Shown: positions 8,084 through 17,078 of the stretch, piece after piece
How the letters are laid out: each line of letters begins with the position of its first letter
Numbering within the stretch: the first letter of the stretch is position 1
Source: Actinomycetota bacterium
GTDB lineage: Bacteria; Actinomycetota; Geothermincolia; Geothermincolales; RBG-13-55-18
DNA length: 61,817 nt
Reading direction: 5' to 3'
NCBI GenBank assembly: GCA_003598015.1
Contig: QZKE01000089.1
Span: 1-61,817 of the forward strand
Made by a program: the position numbers and the translations under genes
Notes under the pieces: model-generated
Seen by the model: only the letters and a program-made list of their open reading frames with translations
What the model was told of the DNA's origin: nothing
Database searches by the model: none

Positions 8084-8692
8084 ATGCCGAAGAGCAGGAT
8101 GACGCCCAGGAAAGAGCAGGCGCTCAAGACCCGTCAGGAGATCTTCGAGACCGCCATCGAGCTCTTCGACAAGAAAGGCTACGAGAGGGTCTCCATCAAC
8201 GATATCTGCAGGCAGGCGGGGGTCTCCACCGGAGCCTTCTACCATCACTTCAAGTCCAAGGACCAGATCCTCATGGAGGAGTTCATGAAGACCGACGACT
8301 TCTACCGCCAGGAGGTGGAAAAGGTCGGGATTATCGACGATTTCCAGGAAAAGCTCAAGGTCTTCACCCTTTCGACTATGAGGTTCCTGGCCGATATGGG
8401 ACTGAAGCGGCTGAAAGTGACTTATCACACCCAGATCGGCCCGGACAAGAAGGCCTCCTACCTGGGCAATGAAAAGAGAGCTTTATACTCCATCTTGGAG
8501 GCTCTATACCGCGAAGGGCAGGAGAGGGGAGAGGTACGCAGGGATGTGAGCAGTGACGAACTGGCGCGGCTGGCTATCCACTGCTTCCGGGGGATCATCT
8601 ACGACTGGTGCCTGGCCAACGGTTCCTTCGACATGGTGGAGGCCAGCGAGAAGATGTTCGACATCCTCACACGCGGCACGTTCGTCTCCTAA
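8084..8692 (+). CDS. TetR/AcrR family transcriptional regulator
   Basis: 202 residues. The N-terminal TetR helix-turn-helix spans about residues 14-60: ETAIELFDKKGYERVSI, then ICRQAGVSTGAFYHHFKSK with the hallmark YHHF. The C-terminal ligand-binding helices are divergent. The ATG at 8084 follows GGAAGGAG. Its stop overlaps the stop of the convergent ferredoxin gene by a few bases. The palindrome at 7943-7971 is its likely operator. Given the neighbourhood, an acyl-CoA or related small-molecule effector is plausible but not shown. Confidence 0.93.
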   Translation: MPKSRMTPRKEQALKTRQEIFETAIELFDKKGYERVSINDICRQAGVSTGAFYHHFKSKDQILMEEFMKTDDFYRQEVEKVGIIDDFQEKLKVFTLSTMRFLADMGLKRLKVTYHTQIGPDKKASYLGNEKRALYSILEALYREGQERGEVRRDVSSDELARLAIHCFRGIIYDWCLANGSFDMVEASEKMFDILTRGTFVS

Positions 8693-8913
8693 TCCATGAT
8701 CCGTGGGCGCTCCTTCCTGAAAGGCCCTACGGTGATGGCTCCCGCCGGACATTCCAGCTCGCACACGAAACAGGTCTGGCAGTCTTCCGGGTAACGTATG
8801 ACCGCCTTCTTCTCCTTTCCGTCCAGGCGGAGAACGTCCAGCGGGCAGACCTCCTGGCAGGTACCGCATCCCGTGCATCTCTGCGGGTCCACGCGTGTGA
8901 TCAAGTCACTCAC
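8689..8913 (-). CDS. 2x[4Fe-4S] ferredoxin subunit paired with flavoprotein
   Basis: 74 residues with two complete CX2CX2CX3CP motifs (CTGCGTCQEVCP and CQTCFVCELECP), so two [4Fe-4S] clusters. It starts with GTG at 8913, overlapping the end of the upstream flavoprotein gene by 8 nt, so the two are translationally coupled. The pair resembles the electron-transfer beta and flavin alpha subunits of adenylylsulfate-reductase-like enzymes, but this ferredoxin lacks the C-terminal tail of true AprB. The probable role is to pass electrons to or from the partner's FAD. Confidence 0.9.
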   Translation of the reverse strand: MSDLITRVDPQRCTGCGTCQEVCPLDVLRLDGKEKKAVIRYPEDCQTCFVCELECPAGAITVGPFRKERPRIMD

Positions 8914-10606
8914 CCCCCGGGGCAGGCTGCATGGGATAGCGGGAAAGCGGGACCCGTTCGAGCTCGACCCGGGGCTCCCCTCCCCCTCCCTTGCTGAGGT
9001 TTACCCACTGCAACCAGTGCGCATTGTCCCTGCGGGGATGATCCTGCCTCAGGTGGTCCCCCCGCGATTCTCTGCGCTCGAGGGATGCGCGCAGGAAGAG
9101 TTCGGCCGCAAGTACCATGCCCACGGTCTCATGTGCCTTGACCAGTTCGTGGGGGACCGGTGCGCGGAGAGACGGCACATCCTCATCGCGTATCCGCTCG
9201 ACTTCCTGCAGCGCCGCCTGCAAGCGGTCTTCCCTCTTGAGGATGCAGATCAGATAGGGAAAGACGGCCTCCTGCAGGCGCCGGCAGACCACATCCGGAG
9301 TGGTCCCCGCCCCGGGCCTCGACGGCGCCAGGACGTCTTTCCTCATGCGCTCGACGTTCTCCCGCTCGATAACGGTATCGCCGCTGTCCCGCACGAACCG
9401 CGCCGCTTCCCGACCCGCCTTTTCTCCCGACCACATGGCCAGCATGCTCGACCAGCCGTTGAACAGGCCGGGATCGACGGAGAGGGAGGTTCCGGCCGCG
9501 AAAAGCCCGGGCAGGTCGGACATGCAGTCGGCCCCGGCGCGCACGCCACCGCGCAGGCTCTGCACGGCCGGGCCCCATTCCTGGGGCGATGTGAAGATAT
9601 CCTCCCCCATCTCCCGCAGCTTCGCGATATTGAGGGGCATCCATCCTCCTATGGAGAGCAGCGCTTTCCGGATAATCCATCTCCCCGGAAGGCGCGACAT
9701 ATCCAGGTAGAAAGGCGGGCCGCTCCCTCCCTCCGCCGCATCGGCCATGGCCTGGACCAGGTAACAGATCTCCGCCTTGTCCCCCCCAGCATGGTGGGCC
9801 CGCATGAAGGCCTTGCCGCTGCCGTCCAGGAATCTCGCGCCGCAACGGGCGGCGATCCCCGTGCCCTCGAACCCGTAGCGCGGCGGCCCCGTGTTCACCG
9901 CGAGGAATTCCATATTGGAGAGGCGCACGCCCGCGTCATAGGCCAGCTTGAAGGCGTCCCCCGTTACCCCCTCCACGCAGGCATAGTGGCCCCGGAAGCT
10001 GCAGTCCGCCGCGGCCAGGATCACCGCCCTCGCCCTGAAGGTCACCGGCTTCCCCGTCAGGCGATCGATGCCCACCGCCCCGCAGACCCGCCCCCCGCCA
10101 CACAGCAGGCCGGCGATGATGATCTTGCCGTAGCGCGCGATCCCCCGTTTCCTTACCTGCGCGAGGAGGGCGGACACGACGGCGGTTCCACCCGTCCTGT
10201 CCCTCCATCGCGGCAACACCATCATGCGCACGTGATCCAGGCCGCGCGAGGGCAGGGTGAGGTAGGAACGCGTAAGGGGGTTCCTCTGGTACTCGACACC
10301 CCAAGCCTCCAGGCTCCTCAACCGGGAATGGGAGGTCCCGATGATCTCCTCCAGCATATCCTGGCGGCTGAGGTATCCCTGGGCCCGAATGAAAGCCTTC
10401 ATCCACCGCTCGGGGTCGAACCTGGGCAGGCAATAGACTGTCGCACCCGCGGACATCCTGGACATGGAGGACAGCCCTACGGCGCCCTTGTCCACGATGG
10501 CCACTTTCTCCAGCCCGCCGTCCCGGGCGGCTATGGCGGCCCACAACCCCGCAAAGCCGCTCCCGATAACGAGGAGATCGCAATGTACTATATCGTCCAT
10601 CCCCAT
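8906..10606 (-). CDS. FAD-dependent oxidoreductase, fumarate reductase/AprA-like flavoprotein
   Basis: 566 residues. The dinucleotide-binding motif VIGSGFAGLWAAIAARDGG is near the N-terminus with VIDKG ending strand 2. RARAVILAAADCSFRG and the GLFAAGTSLSVDPGLFNGWSSMLAMWSGEKAGREAA stretch near residue 390 match the fumarate-reductase/AprA flavoprotein superfamily. A helical C-terminal capping region (EEVERIRDEDVP-type) is also AprA/SdhA-like. It is co-translated with the ferredoxin at 8689. No heme or membrane-anchor subunit is adjacent, so a soluble two-subunit enzyme is likely. Sulfate metabolism is not supported: no sat or qmo genes are seen. Substrate unknown. Confidence 0.85.
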   Translation of the reverse strand: MGMDDIVHCDLLVIGSGFAGLWAAIAARDGGLEKVAIVDKGAVGLSSMSRMSAGATVYCLPRFDPERWMKAFIRAQGYLSRQDMLEEIIGTSHSRLRSLEAWGVEYQRNPLTRSYLTLPSRGLDHVRMMVLPRWRDRTGGTAVVSALLAQVRKRGIARYGKIIIAGLLCGGGRVCGAVGIDRLTGKPVTFRARAVILAAADCSFRGHYACVEGVTGDAFKLAYDAGVRLSNMEFLAVNTGPPRYGFEGTGIAARCGARFLDGSGKAFMRAHHAGGDKAEICYLVQAMADAAEGGSGPPFYLDMSRLPGRWIIRKALLSIGGWMPLNIAKLREMGEDIFTSPQEWGPAVQSLRGGVRAGADCMSDLPGLFAAGTSLSVDPGLFNGWSSMLAMWSGEKAGREAARFVRDSGDTVIERENVERMRKDVLAPSRPGAGTTPDVVCRRLQEAVFPYLICILKREDRLQAALQEVERIRDEDVPSLRAPVPHELVKAHETVGMVLAAELFLRASLERRESRGDHLRQDHPRRDNAHWLQWVNLSKGGGGEPRVELERVPLSRYPMQPAPGGE

Positions 10607-10730
10607 ATCCGCCGTTTCCGCGCCGCCGCCACAATGCGATTATAAACCCGGTGGGGACGCATGCTCCCGGGATAAGGTATCGCGCTACCCACCTCGCCCC
10701 TGCCCGCTGTGAACCCTTGAAGGTCTCACC

Positions 10731-12146
10731 TCAGGGGGCCTGCTCGTAATAATGCAGGGCGTATCCCTCGGTAACCACCTGGGGGAGGCCGATTATCCCA
10801 CCCCAGCAGACGGGCACGATGACCGCGTCGGCAGCCATGCTCAGCACGTTCAGGGAAGGGTTCTCCAGGGTCTGGGCGCTGTACTCCCCCGTCTCGTGGT
10901 CCAGGGCGACGATGACGTCCAGCACTTCGCCCGAAGCCGCATCGTTGATCTTGCCGGCGAAGTAGAAGAGGCCGCTGTCCACCGCGTAGGTGGCGCTGCT
11001 GTTTATCTTCCAGTTCTCCATGTAAACCAGTTCCGCGTGGTCGCCGTGCTCCGCGAGGACGGCGAAATACAGGGGGAGGTTCTCCCACCCCCCGTCCCGG
11101 GGAACCACGTTCGTGGCTACCAGGCCATCGGGGGTTACGGTGAGCGAGGTATAAAAGAAATATACCTCGTCGCCGGGAGGATCGAACTGGTAGCGCCAGT
11201 ACTCTTCGCCGCTGCGGGCGTCAAGGGCTATGACGCACCCGTATTCATCTCCGATGTAGACCTTCTTCCCGTCGGCGCTCAAGGCGGGGCTGGTCTCGGA
11301 TTCACCTTTCACGTTCTCGTAGGTCCACTCCGTTATCCAGGTCCTGGTGCGGGTATCCGCCTTGATGGCCCAGGCAAGGCCGTCCTCGGGATCGGAGCTG
11401 TGTATGCCGACCAGGATCACCCTGCCGTCCCTGGTCATGGCGGGCGTGTTTATGTTCTGCAGCCCCGGCATGCTGTAGGGGGGCAGGAGGTCCTTCCCGT
11501 TGCCCGGGTCCTTGAGGTACACGGACCCGGAGTTGGTGCTGAGGAAAATGGAGCGGCCGTCCGGCGACAGGTGCGGTCCGATGGGCACCTCCCATGCCTT
11601 CAGCCGGGACCGCCAGCGCACGCACCCGTTCTCGTCGAAGGCGACCACCTTGCCCATGCAGCCCACGACGATGCTCAGCTCGTCGCGGGGACCGCGGATG
11701 AGCAGAGGGGCGCTGACCGCGCCCGCCGCCCAGATCTCGTTGCTCCGCCACAGGATCTCCCCACTCTCCTGGTCCAGGGCGTAGAGGACGGACTGCATCA
11801 GGCCAGAGTGCGTAGCGTCGAAGTTCTCCCGGGTCGCGGTGAAGTACAGGCAACCGTTATCCCCCACCGCCGGCCCGGCGAACGATGACGCATTCTCTAT
11901 CGCCGACCACTTGAGATAAAGGTCGTCCGGACCGGGAACGCCCGCCGGGAGCACGTCGGAATTGCCGGAATCGTGGTGTATGGACGGCCAATCCCCCACC
12001 TCGCGATATGTTCCACATCCCCGCTCTCCCTCATCCGTTGCCTCCGCTACTCCACCCAGGCCGGGCAGCGGCAGGAAGACCATCGCCATGAGCAGGGCCA
12101 GCAATACGGCCACGGCCTTTGCGGACCCCTTTCCCGTATAAGCCAT
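10731..12146 (-). CDS. Secreted PQQ-type beta-propeller repeat protein
   Basis: 471 residues. A signal peptide (KAVAVLLALLMAMVFLPLPG) follows the ATG at 12146, which has AAGGAG seven bases upstream; upstream open frame is ignored. Propeller blades recur with YALDQESGEILWRS, VAFDENGCVRWRS, LDARSGEEYWRYQ and IVALDHETGEY, the PQQ/YWTD-like 'value-then-tryptophan' pattern. No catalytic dehydrogenase residues or heme site were noticed, so it is probably a binding or scaffold protein outside the cell. The plus-strand gene at 15734 encodes a related propeller. Confidence 0.8.
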   Translation of the reverse strand: MAYTGKGSAKAVAVLLALLMAMVFLPLPGLGGVAEATDEGERGCGTYREVGDWPSIHHDSGNSDVLPAGVPGPDDLYLKWSAIENASSFAGPAVGDNGCLYFTATRENFDATHSGLMQSVLYALDQESGEILWRSNEIWAAGAVSAPLLIRGPRDELSIVVGCMGKVVAFDENGCVRWRSRLKAWEVPIGPHLSPDGRSIFLSTNSGSVYLKDPGNGKDLLPPYSMPGLQNINTPAMTRDGRVILVGIHSSDPEDGLAWAIKADTRTRTWITEWTYENVKGESETSPALSADGKKVYIGDEYGCVIALDARSGEEYWRYQFDPPGDEVYFFYTSLTVTPDGLVATNVVPRDGGWENLPLYFAVLAEHGDHAELVYMENWKINSSATYAVDSGLFYFAGKINDAASGEVLDVIVALDHETGEYSAQTLENPSLNVLSMAADAVIVPVCWGGIIGLPQVVTEGYALHYYEQAP

Positions 12147-12569
12147 ATCTCTCCTTCGCAAAGCACTGTACCTCCTTCGTATCCCGTTCGACTCGGATCT
12201 GCCCGCTCCACCTCGCAGGGGAAGCCCAACCGGCCATGTCCCTTGCGGCGCAGGCGGCGGATCCCTTTGCAGCTCTTGGGCGCTAGGCATAGGGGTCGGC
12301 CCCTACGCCTACAACTCTTTTCTACCCCTTGTCTGTTAGGGCGGGCTTGCGTTTTCGTTAAGAACCCGTTAAATCGATTTTTTTAGCCGGTATGGCGGAC
12401 ATCCTCGCCGCAAGGCGTTATCCTCCAACGTATGCACGGCAACTACTTACTTCAGGTAGGGATGCTACGGGATTATAATGGGGTGGAAACGCGTCCGTGG
12501 GAGGGAGACCTGCGAGACACCTATCCACGCAACGATGTGATCTCATTTACTTGAACGAAAGGGGTAACC
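12147..12569. other. Divergent intergenic region with hairpin and promoter-like box
   Basis: 423 bp between the divergent propeller and nitronate monooxygenase genes. It holds a stem-loop at 12284-12311 (listed separately), a run of T at about 12377, and a TATAAT box at 12474-12479 about 90 bp before the monooxygenase start. The -35 is poor. Confidence 0.5.
12284..12311. repeat. Palindromic stem-loop
   Basis: Arms TAGGCATAGGGG and CCCCTACGCCTA pair at 11 of 12 positions around a TCGG tetraloop. It lies upstream of both divergent genes, so it is not an ordinary terminator for either. It may be a REP-like sequence or an RNA leader structure. Confidence 0.55.
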
Positions 12570-13718
12570 ATGGGAAAGCGAGTGCTTAGAACGAAACTGT
12601 GCGACATGCTGGGTATTGAATACCCCATCCTCAGCGCGGGCATGGGGCCCAACCTGCTCGGCGAGGAGACGGGGGCACCGGTGGACCTGGTAGTCGCCGT
12701 ATCCGAAGCCGGCGGTATGGGGGTACTGGGAGCCAGCGGTTACTCCATCGACGAGATGCGCAACGCCATCCGCGAGATCAGATCCCGCACGGACAAGCCC
12801 TTCGGGGTGGACCTCCTGCTCCCCAAGAGCCTCACGGATATACCGGACACTGGAGCGGCGGGAGAGGTACCCCTGGATGAGCTGTTGAAGAGCCTTCCCC
12901 AGGGCCACCAGGACTTCATAGCCAAGGTTAAGCTGGACATGGGTCTGCCGGACATGGAGATCATGGTGAAGTTGAACTCCACCACCTCGATGGTCCACGA
13001 GGCGGTAGAAGTCTGCATCGAGGAGAAGATCCCTCTCTTCGCCGCCGGCCTGGGCAATCCCGGTTTCATGGTGGAGGACGCCCATGCCGCCGGGATCAAG
13101 GTGCTGGCCATCACCGGCAACATCAAGAACGCCAAGCGCATGGCCGACTCGGGTATCGACCTCCTGGTTGCCCAGGGACACGAGGCTGGAGGCCATACCG
13201 GCAGGATCGGCACCATGGCCCTGGTGCCCGGATGCATCGACGCCGCCTACCCGGTACCGGTGCTCGCGGCCGGAGGCATCGGTGACGGCCGGGGCCTGGC
13301 GGCGGCGCTGGCCATGGGCTGCGTAGGCGTCTGGGTGGGCACGCGTTTCCTGGCCACCAACGAGGGGGGCGCTCCCGCGGTCATCAAGCAGCACATCGTG
13401 GAGGCCACCGACGAGTCCACCAAGGTCAGCACCATGTTTACGGGCAAGACCCTGCGCTCCATCAAGAGCGAGTTCATGACCTTGTGGGAAGAATCGGGGC
13501 TGCAGCCCCTCCCCTTCCCCTTGCAGATGCTGATTGCTTCGGCCCTGCTGGGCGCCTTTATCGAGGACAACCGGGACGAATATATCGGCGGCTTTGCCGG
13601 CCAGGTCTCGGGCATCATCAAGGAGATAAAGCCGGCCGGCCAGGTGCTGGAGGAGATGGTAGGGGAGGCGGCGGATATCCTCGCCAAGAAGCTCCCCGAG
13701 AGCGTCACGGTGGAATAG
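12570..13718 (+). CDS. Nitronate monooxygenase family FMN protein (2-nitropropane dioxygenase-like)
   Basis: 382 residues. A TIM-barrel flavoprotein: YPILSAGMG at the start, FAAGLGNPGFMVEDAHAAGIKV, then the signature QGHEAGGHTGRIG around residue 205, and VLAAGGIGDGRGLAAALAMGCVGVWVGTRF forming the FMN phosphate site. ATG at 12570 with AAAGGGG upstream. The family includes alkyl-nitronate oxygenases and NADH:quinone reductases, and also FabK-like enoyl reductases, so the precise reaction is open. It is followed by convergent SDR genes. Confidence 0.88.
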   Translation: MGKRVLRTKLCDMLGIEYPILSAGMGPNLLGEETGAPVDLVVAVSEAGGMGVLGASGYSIDEMRNAIREIRSRTDKPFGVDLLLPKSLTDIPDTGAAGEVPLDELLKSLPQGHQDFIAKVKLDMGLPDMEIMVKLNSTTSMVHEAVEVCIEEKIPLFAAGLGNPGFMVEDAHAAGIKVLAITGNIKNAKRMADSGIDLLVAQGHEAGGHTGRIGTMALVPGCIDAAYPVPVLAAGGIGDGRGLAAALAMGCVGVWVGTRFLATNEGGAPAVIKQHIVEATDESTKVSTMFTGKTLRSIKSEFMTLWEESGLQPLPFPLQMLIASALLGAFIEDNRDEYIGGFAGQVSGIIKEIKPAGQVLEEMVGEAADILAKKLPESVTVE

Positions 13719-13729
13719 TCGCGAATTTT

Positions 13730-13764
13730 ACCCGGTTGTATGGCCCCAACACAGCCGCCCGGGT
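13730..13764. terminator. Bidirectional hairpin between convergent genes
   Basis: Outer arms ACCCGG/CCGGGT plus an inner TTGT/ACAG pairing fit between the stop of the nitronate monooxygenase (13718, plus) and the stop of the SDR (13769, minus). There is a TTTTA run on the left flank. The position suggests shared termination. Confidence 0.5.
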
Positions 13765-13768
13765 AGCT

Positions 13769-14590
13769 TCAGTCCGTAGTCTTCAACTTGCGCATGGGCT
13801 TCATAAGGCCCTGGCTGTACAGCGCTCGCACGAGGGCGGGGCTGAGACGCTGCATGATCCAGAAGGCTTTGGCCATGGCGGTCACCGTGATGATGGCTTT
13901 GTTCCTCTCCACGCCGCGCAGGATGACGCGGGCGCATATCTCCGGGGGCATGCCCTTGGGCGCCATCTTCATCACCTTATCACGGTCCAGCTTGACGAAC
14001 TCGATGTTCTGGTAGATAGGGGTGCGGATGAATCCCGGGCACACCACGCTGACCTTTACCCCGTAGTACGCACCCTCCGAGCGCAGGGCGTTGGAGAGGC
14101 CCACGATGCCGTACTTGCTCGTGGTATAGGAGATCTCGCCGGTGGCGGGGGTAAGACCGGCCAGTGAAGAGGTGTTCACGATGTGCCCCGACCCCTGTTT
14201 CACCATCAGCGGGTAGGCGGCTCCTACGCCGTGCACCACGCCGTAGAGGTTGACATCGATCACCCGGTGCCAGTCTTCGTAGGAGAAGTCGTGGGCCTCA
14301 CCGCCGATGACGACGCCGGCGTTGTTGAACATGTAGTCCAGGCGCCCATAATCGCTCGCGCTTTCCTCCACGAGCTTCTTCACCGCCTGGAAATCGGTTA
14401 CGTCCAGCGTTGCACCCTTCACATCGTAACCACCGGCCGCAAGCGAAGCGACGGTCTTCTCGAGCAGGGCAGCATCGATATCGGCCAGGGTAACCTGGGC
14501 GCCGCGCTGCGCAAGTTCCTCTGTGAGCGCCCTTCCTATGCCCGAGGCTCCCCCGGTGATGATGGCCGTCCTGCCTTTGTAATCCTCCAT
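13769..14590 (-). CDS. Short-chain dehydrogenase/reductase, tandem paralog 1
   Basis: 273 residues: TGGASGIG cofactor loop, LADIDAALL strand end, DYMFNNAGVVIGGEA, the NTSSLAG serine and the YTTSK catalytic pair. The ATG at 14590 is preferred; a TTG three codons upstream abuts the ribosome binding site. It is strikingly similar along its whole length to the SDR immediately upstream (14622-15455), sharing blocks such as NFSYEDWHRVIDVNLYG-type sequence (here DFSYEDWHRVIDVNLYG), so the pair arose by tandem duplication. Substrate unknown; the shared C-terminal AxWxxxRxSPxLVRAxxSxG motif hints at a hydrophobic or membrane-lipid substrate. Confidence 0.9.
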   Translation of the reverse strand: MEDYKGRTAIITGGASGIGRALTEELAQRGAQVTLADIDAALLEKTVASLAAGGYDVKGATLDVTDFQAVKKLVEESASDYGRLDYMFNNAGVVIGGEAHDFSYEDWHRVIDVNLYGVVHGVGAAYPLMVKQGSGHIVNTSSLAGLTPATGEISYTTSKYGIVGLSNALRSEGAYYGVKVSVVCPGFIRTPIYQNIEFVKLDRDKVMKMAPKGMPPEICARVILRGVERNKAIITVTAMAKAFWIMQRLSPALVRALYSQGLMKPMRKLKTTD

Positions 14591-14621
14591 GTTCCCCAAC
14601 CTCTCTCTTCTCCCCTGGACC

Positions 14622-15455
14622 TCAACCCTTGTCAGAACTCTTGGCGCGGACCCCCATTATGAATCCCCGGCTGAAGGTCGCCCGTACCAACCCGGGGCTG
14701 ATCCTGCGCAGCAACCACAAGGCCTTCGTATACGCCGTGATCGGGATGATCGTCTTGTTGCGCTCTACTCCGGAGAGCACGGCGCGAGCGCACCTCTCTA
14801 CGGACATCCCAACCGGTCCTCTTCCCGCCGACCGCTTGTCGCTCATGCCGACGAGCTTGAGGTTCCTGTATATGGGCGTGCGTACCAGCCCCGGGCAGAC
14901 CACGCTGACTCTCACACCATATTTTCTGCCCTCTTCCCGCAAGGCCTCGGAAAGACCGACTACCCCTTGCTTGCTCGCCGTATAGGAGATCACGCCCGGC
15001 ACCGGTACGAGGCCGGCCAGGGAGGCGGTGTTCACGATGTGCCCACAGCCCTGAGCGATCATCACCGGGTAGGCGGCCGCGACGCCGTGCACCACGCCGT
15101 ATAGGTTGACGTCGATGACCCGGTGCCAGTCTTCATAGGAGAAGTTGCGGGCTTCACCCAGCACACCGATGCCGGCGTTGTTGAACATGTAATCCAGGCG
15201 CCCGCGCTCGCTCACGGTATCGTCCACGAGCTTCTTCACCGCCTCGAAATCGGTTACGTCCAGCGCCACGCCCTTGACCACGTGACCTCCAGCCGCCAGA
15301 GAGCCGGCGGTCTCCTCGAGCACGGCCGCGTTCACGTCGGCCAGGGTGACCAGGGCGCCACGCCTGGCCAGCTCCTCACCCAGCGCCCTGCCGATTCCCG
15401 ATGCGCCGCCGGTGACGATGGCGGTCTTGCCTTCGAACGGATGCAAATCCTTCAC
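14622..15455 (-). CDS. Short-chain dehydrogenase/reductase, tandem paralog 2
   Basis: 277 residues from a GTG at 15455 with GCAGGAG seven bases upstream; the longer open frame has no such site. It carries TGGASGIG, LADVNAAVL, the NNAG box, the NTASLAG serine and YTASK. It is co-directional with paralog 1, with a 31-bp gap, likely one operon. Relative to paralog 1 it differs mainly in the substrate-loop region after PIYRN and near the C-terminus, so the two may have separate substrates. Confidence 0.9.
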   Translation of the reverse strand: MKDLHPFEGKTAIVTGGASGIGRALGEELARRGALVTLADVNAAVLEETAGSLAAGGHVVKGVALDVTDFEAVKKLVDDTVSERGRLDYMFNNAGIGVLGEARNFSYEDWHRVIDVNLYGVVHGVAAAYPVMIAQGCGHIVNTASLAGLVPVPGVISYTASKQGVVGLSEALREEGRKYGVRVSVVCPGLVRTPIYRNLKLVGMSDKRSAGRGPVGMSVERCARAVLSGVERNKTIIPITAYTKALWLLRRISPGLVRATFSRGFIMGVRAKSSDKG

Positions 15456-15733
15456 CTCGTTTCTCCTGCTCCAGCGCCTTAGGTTAAGCGGTGGGTCGCG
15501 GTCGCGGCTCGCGTCCACTATCGGGACGGTCCGCCCCGCGCCAGTCTCGTCACCCCTCCACCTACACTTATCGGAGAAGAACGGGATTTACTGAGCCGGC
15601 CCCGTCGGCCTGCACGGTAATGGGTGCCACCCGGTTAAAGCGTCCACGAAACAGGTGCCGAGTAATAAGGGTGTGGGAATACCCGTGGAACAGCATGACC
15701 GTATGGCCTGTGCGTGGAAGGGAGATGATGAGT

Positions 15734-17056
15734 ATGCTGCGAACGATGCGCAGAGATCCACCAGCTGCCATGATGACCGTAGGGATCATCCTCATCATGG
15801 TGTCATTGCTCGTCCTGGGCTGCGGCGGCGGGGAGAACGGCGTTGATGGCGATCAAGGCCAGGACGGCTCCGCGGTTGAACTCACCTGGCCTGTTATCTA
15901 CCAGGATGCGCAACACGCCGGCAGGAGTGCAAGTAACGGTCCATCCGCCGCAGACGTCAAGTGGACCTACGATGCGGGAAGCGACACGTGGTCCTGGGCG
16001 GTGCTGGGCATGGAGGGGGACGTTATCTGCGGTTTCATGGGCAAGGTGGTGAGCGTCGCCGCTGAGAGCGGGAGCCTTAACTGGGAGTTCTCGACCGGAG
16101 GCGCCCGGGCTACCTCCTGCTGCGTCGCCGGCGATGGGACCGTCTACGCCAGCGCCGGAAACACCCTGTATGCCCTCTCCCCGCAGGGTGCGCAGAAGTG
16201 GTCCTACGATGTGGGAGCCGAGGCGGACGAACCCGCGGTCGACACTGACGGCACCGTTTATGCGGGCAGCGTAGGCGGGAGGCTGGTGGCCCTGTCCAAG
16301 GACGGAGAACTGGAGTGGGACGCGACGGTGGGGGGGGACATTCGCACTCCCACCATCGGCGAGGATACGCTGTATTGCGGGGCCTCCCCCCTCGTCCTCT
16401 ATGCCTTCGACAAGGAGGGCGCGAAGCTGTGGGAGGCCAGGCCCGAGGGAGACCTGCCGATCTACGAGGGCATGATGGAATGGGCTAATACCCTGGACTA
16501 TGCCTCGATCGGCAACGACGGCACGATATACGTGGGCTCCTTCCCGTATCCGGGAATCACCTCAACGGGACAGATGATCCCGGACTACGCCATCCCCACC
16601 ATGGGCAGGCTCTACGCCATCTCGCCCCGGGGACAGGTTCTCTGGAGATACGAGTGCCCGTACGGGGAATGCTCCTATTTCAATATTCACACCCCGAGTA
16701 TCGGCGTGGATGGCACCCTCTATGCCGGGACGTCCCATTGGAGGGTACTGGCGATAGACCGCGACGGAAATCTGATATGGGAGTTCAACACGGGAGAAGA
16801 CCAGACCGTCTGCCCCAGCGTCTTCAGCCCGTCCATCGGCAAAGACGGGCTCCTTTACGCCGCGACGACCAGCGGCAAGATGTTCTGCCTGAATCCGGAC
16901 GGCACGGAAAAATGGCGCTACGACTCGGGGGCGCCGTGGCTCCCCGGCAAGAGCCGCTCCAACAACCTGACTCCCCCGCCCATAGGCGATGACGGCACCC
17001 TCTTCACCGTACAGGCGGACGGAAGAGTATACGCGTTCAAGGCGACGGGGAACTGA
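15734..17056 (+). CDS. PQQ-type beta-propeller lipoprotein
   Basis: About 440 residues. A hydrophobic leader ends in a lipobox (LLVLGC) followed by a Gly/Asp-rich linker, so it is exported and lipid-anchored. Repeating blades read as 'DGTVYAS...LYALSPQGAQKWSYD', 'DGTVYAGSVGGRLVALSKDG' and 'DGTLYAGTSHWRVLAIDRDG', a quinoprotein-like propeller. The start is ambiguous among ATGs at 15725, 15728 and 15734; the last has the best spacing from GGAAGGGAG. It is similar in style to the minus-strand propeller at 10731. No catalytic motif was seen. Confidence 0.82.
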   Translation: MLRTMRRDPPAAMMTVGIILIMVSLLVLGCGGGENGVDGDQGQDGSAVELTWPVIYQDAQHAGRSASNGPSAADVKWTYDAGSDTWSWAVLGMEGDVICGFMGKVVSVAAESGSLNWEFSTGGARATSCCVAGDGTVYASAGNTLYALSPQGAQKWSYDVGAEADEPAVDTDGTVYAGSVGGRLVALSKDGELEWDATVGGDIRTPTIGEDTLYCGASPLVLYAFDKEGAKLWEARPEGDLPIYEGMMEWANTLDYASIGNDGTIYVGSFPYPGITSTGQMIPDYAIPTMGRLYAISPRGQVLWRYECPYGECSYFNIHTPSIGVDGTLYAGTSHWRVLAIDRDGNLIWEFNTGEDQTVCPSVFSPSIGKDGLLYAATTSGKMFCLNPDGTEKWRYDSGAPWLPGKSRSNNLTPPPIGDDGTLFTVQADGRVYAFKATGN

Positions 17057-17078
17057 CGGCTCGAGGATTACGGTCCGC

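Noticed and set aside
8798-10645. 615-codon open frame on the plus strand
   Set aside because: It lies opposite the flavoprotein gene; its product is Arg/Pro/His-rich with no domain, a normal by-product of high-GC coding.
10731-12146. PQQ-dependent alcohol dehydrogenase
   Set aside because: Propeller blades are present, but no catalytic Asp/disulfide motif or heme domain was seen.
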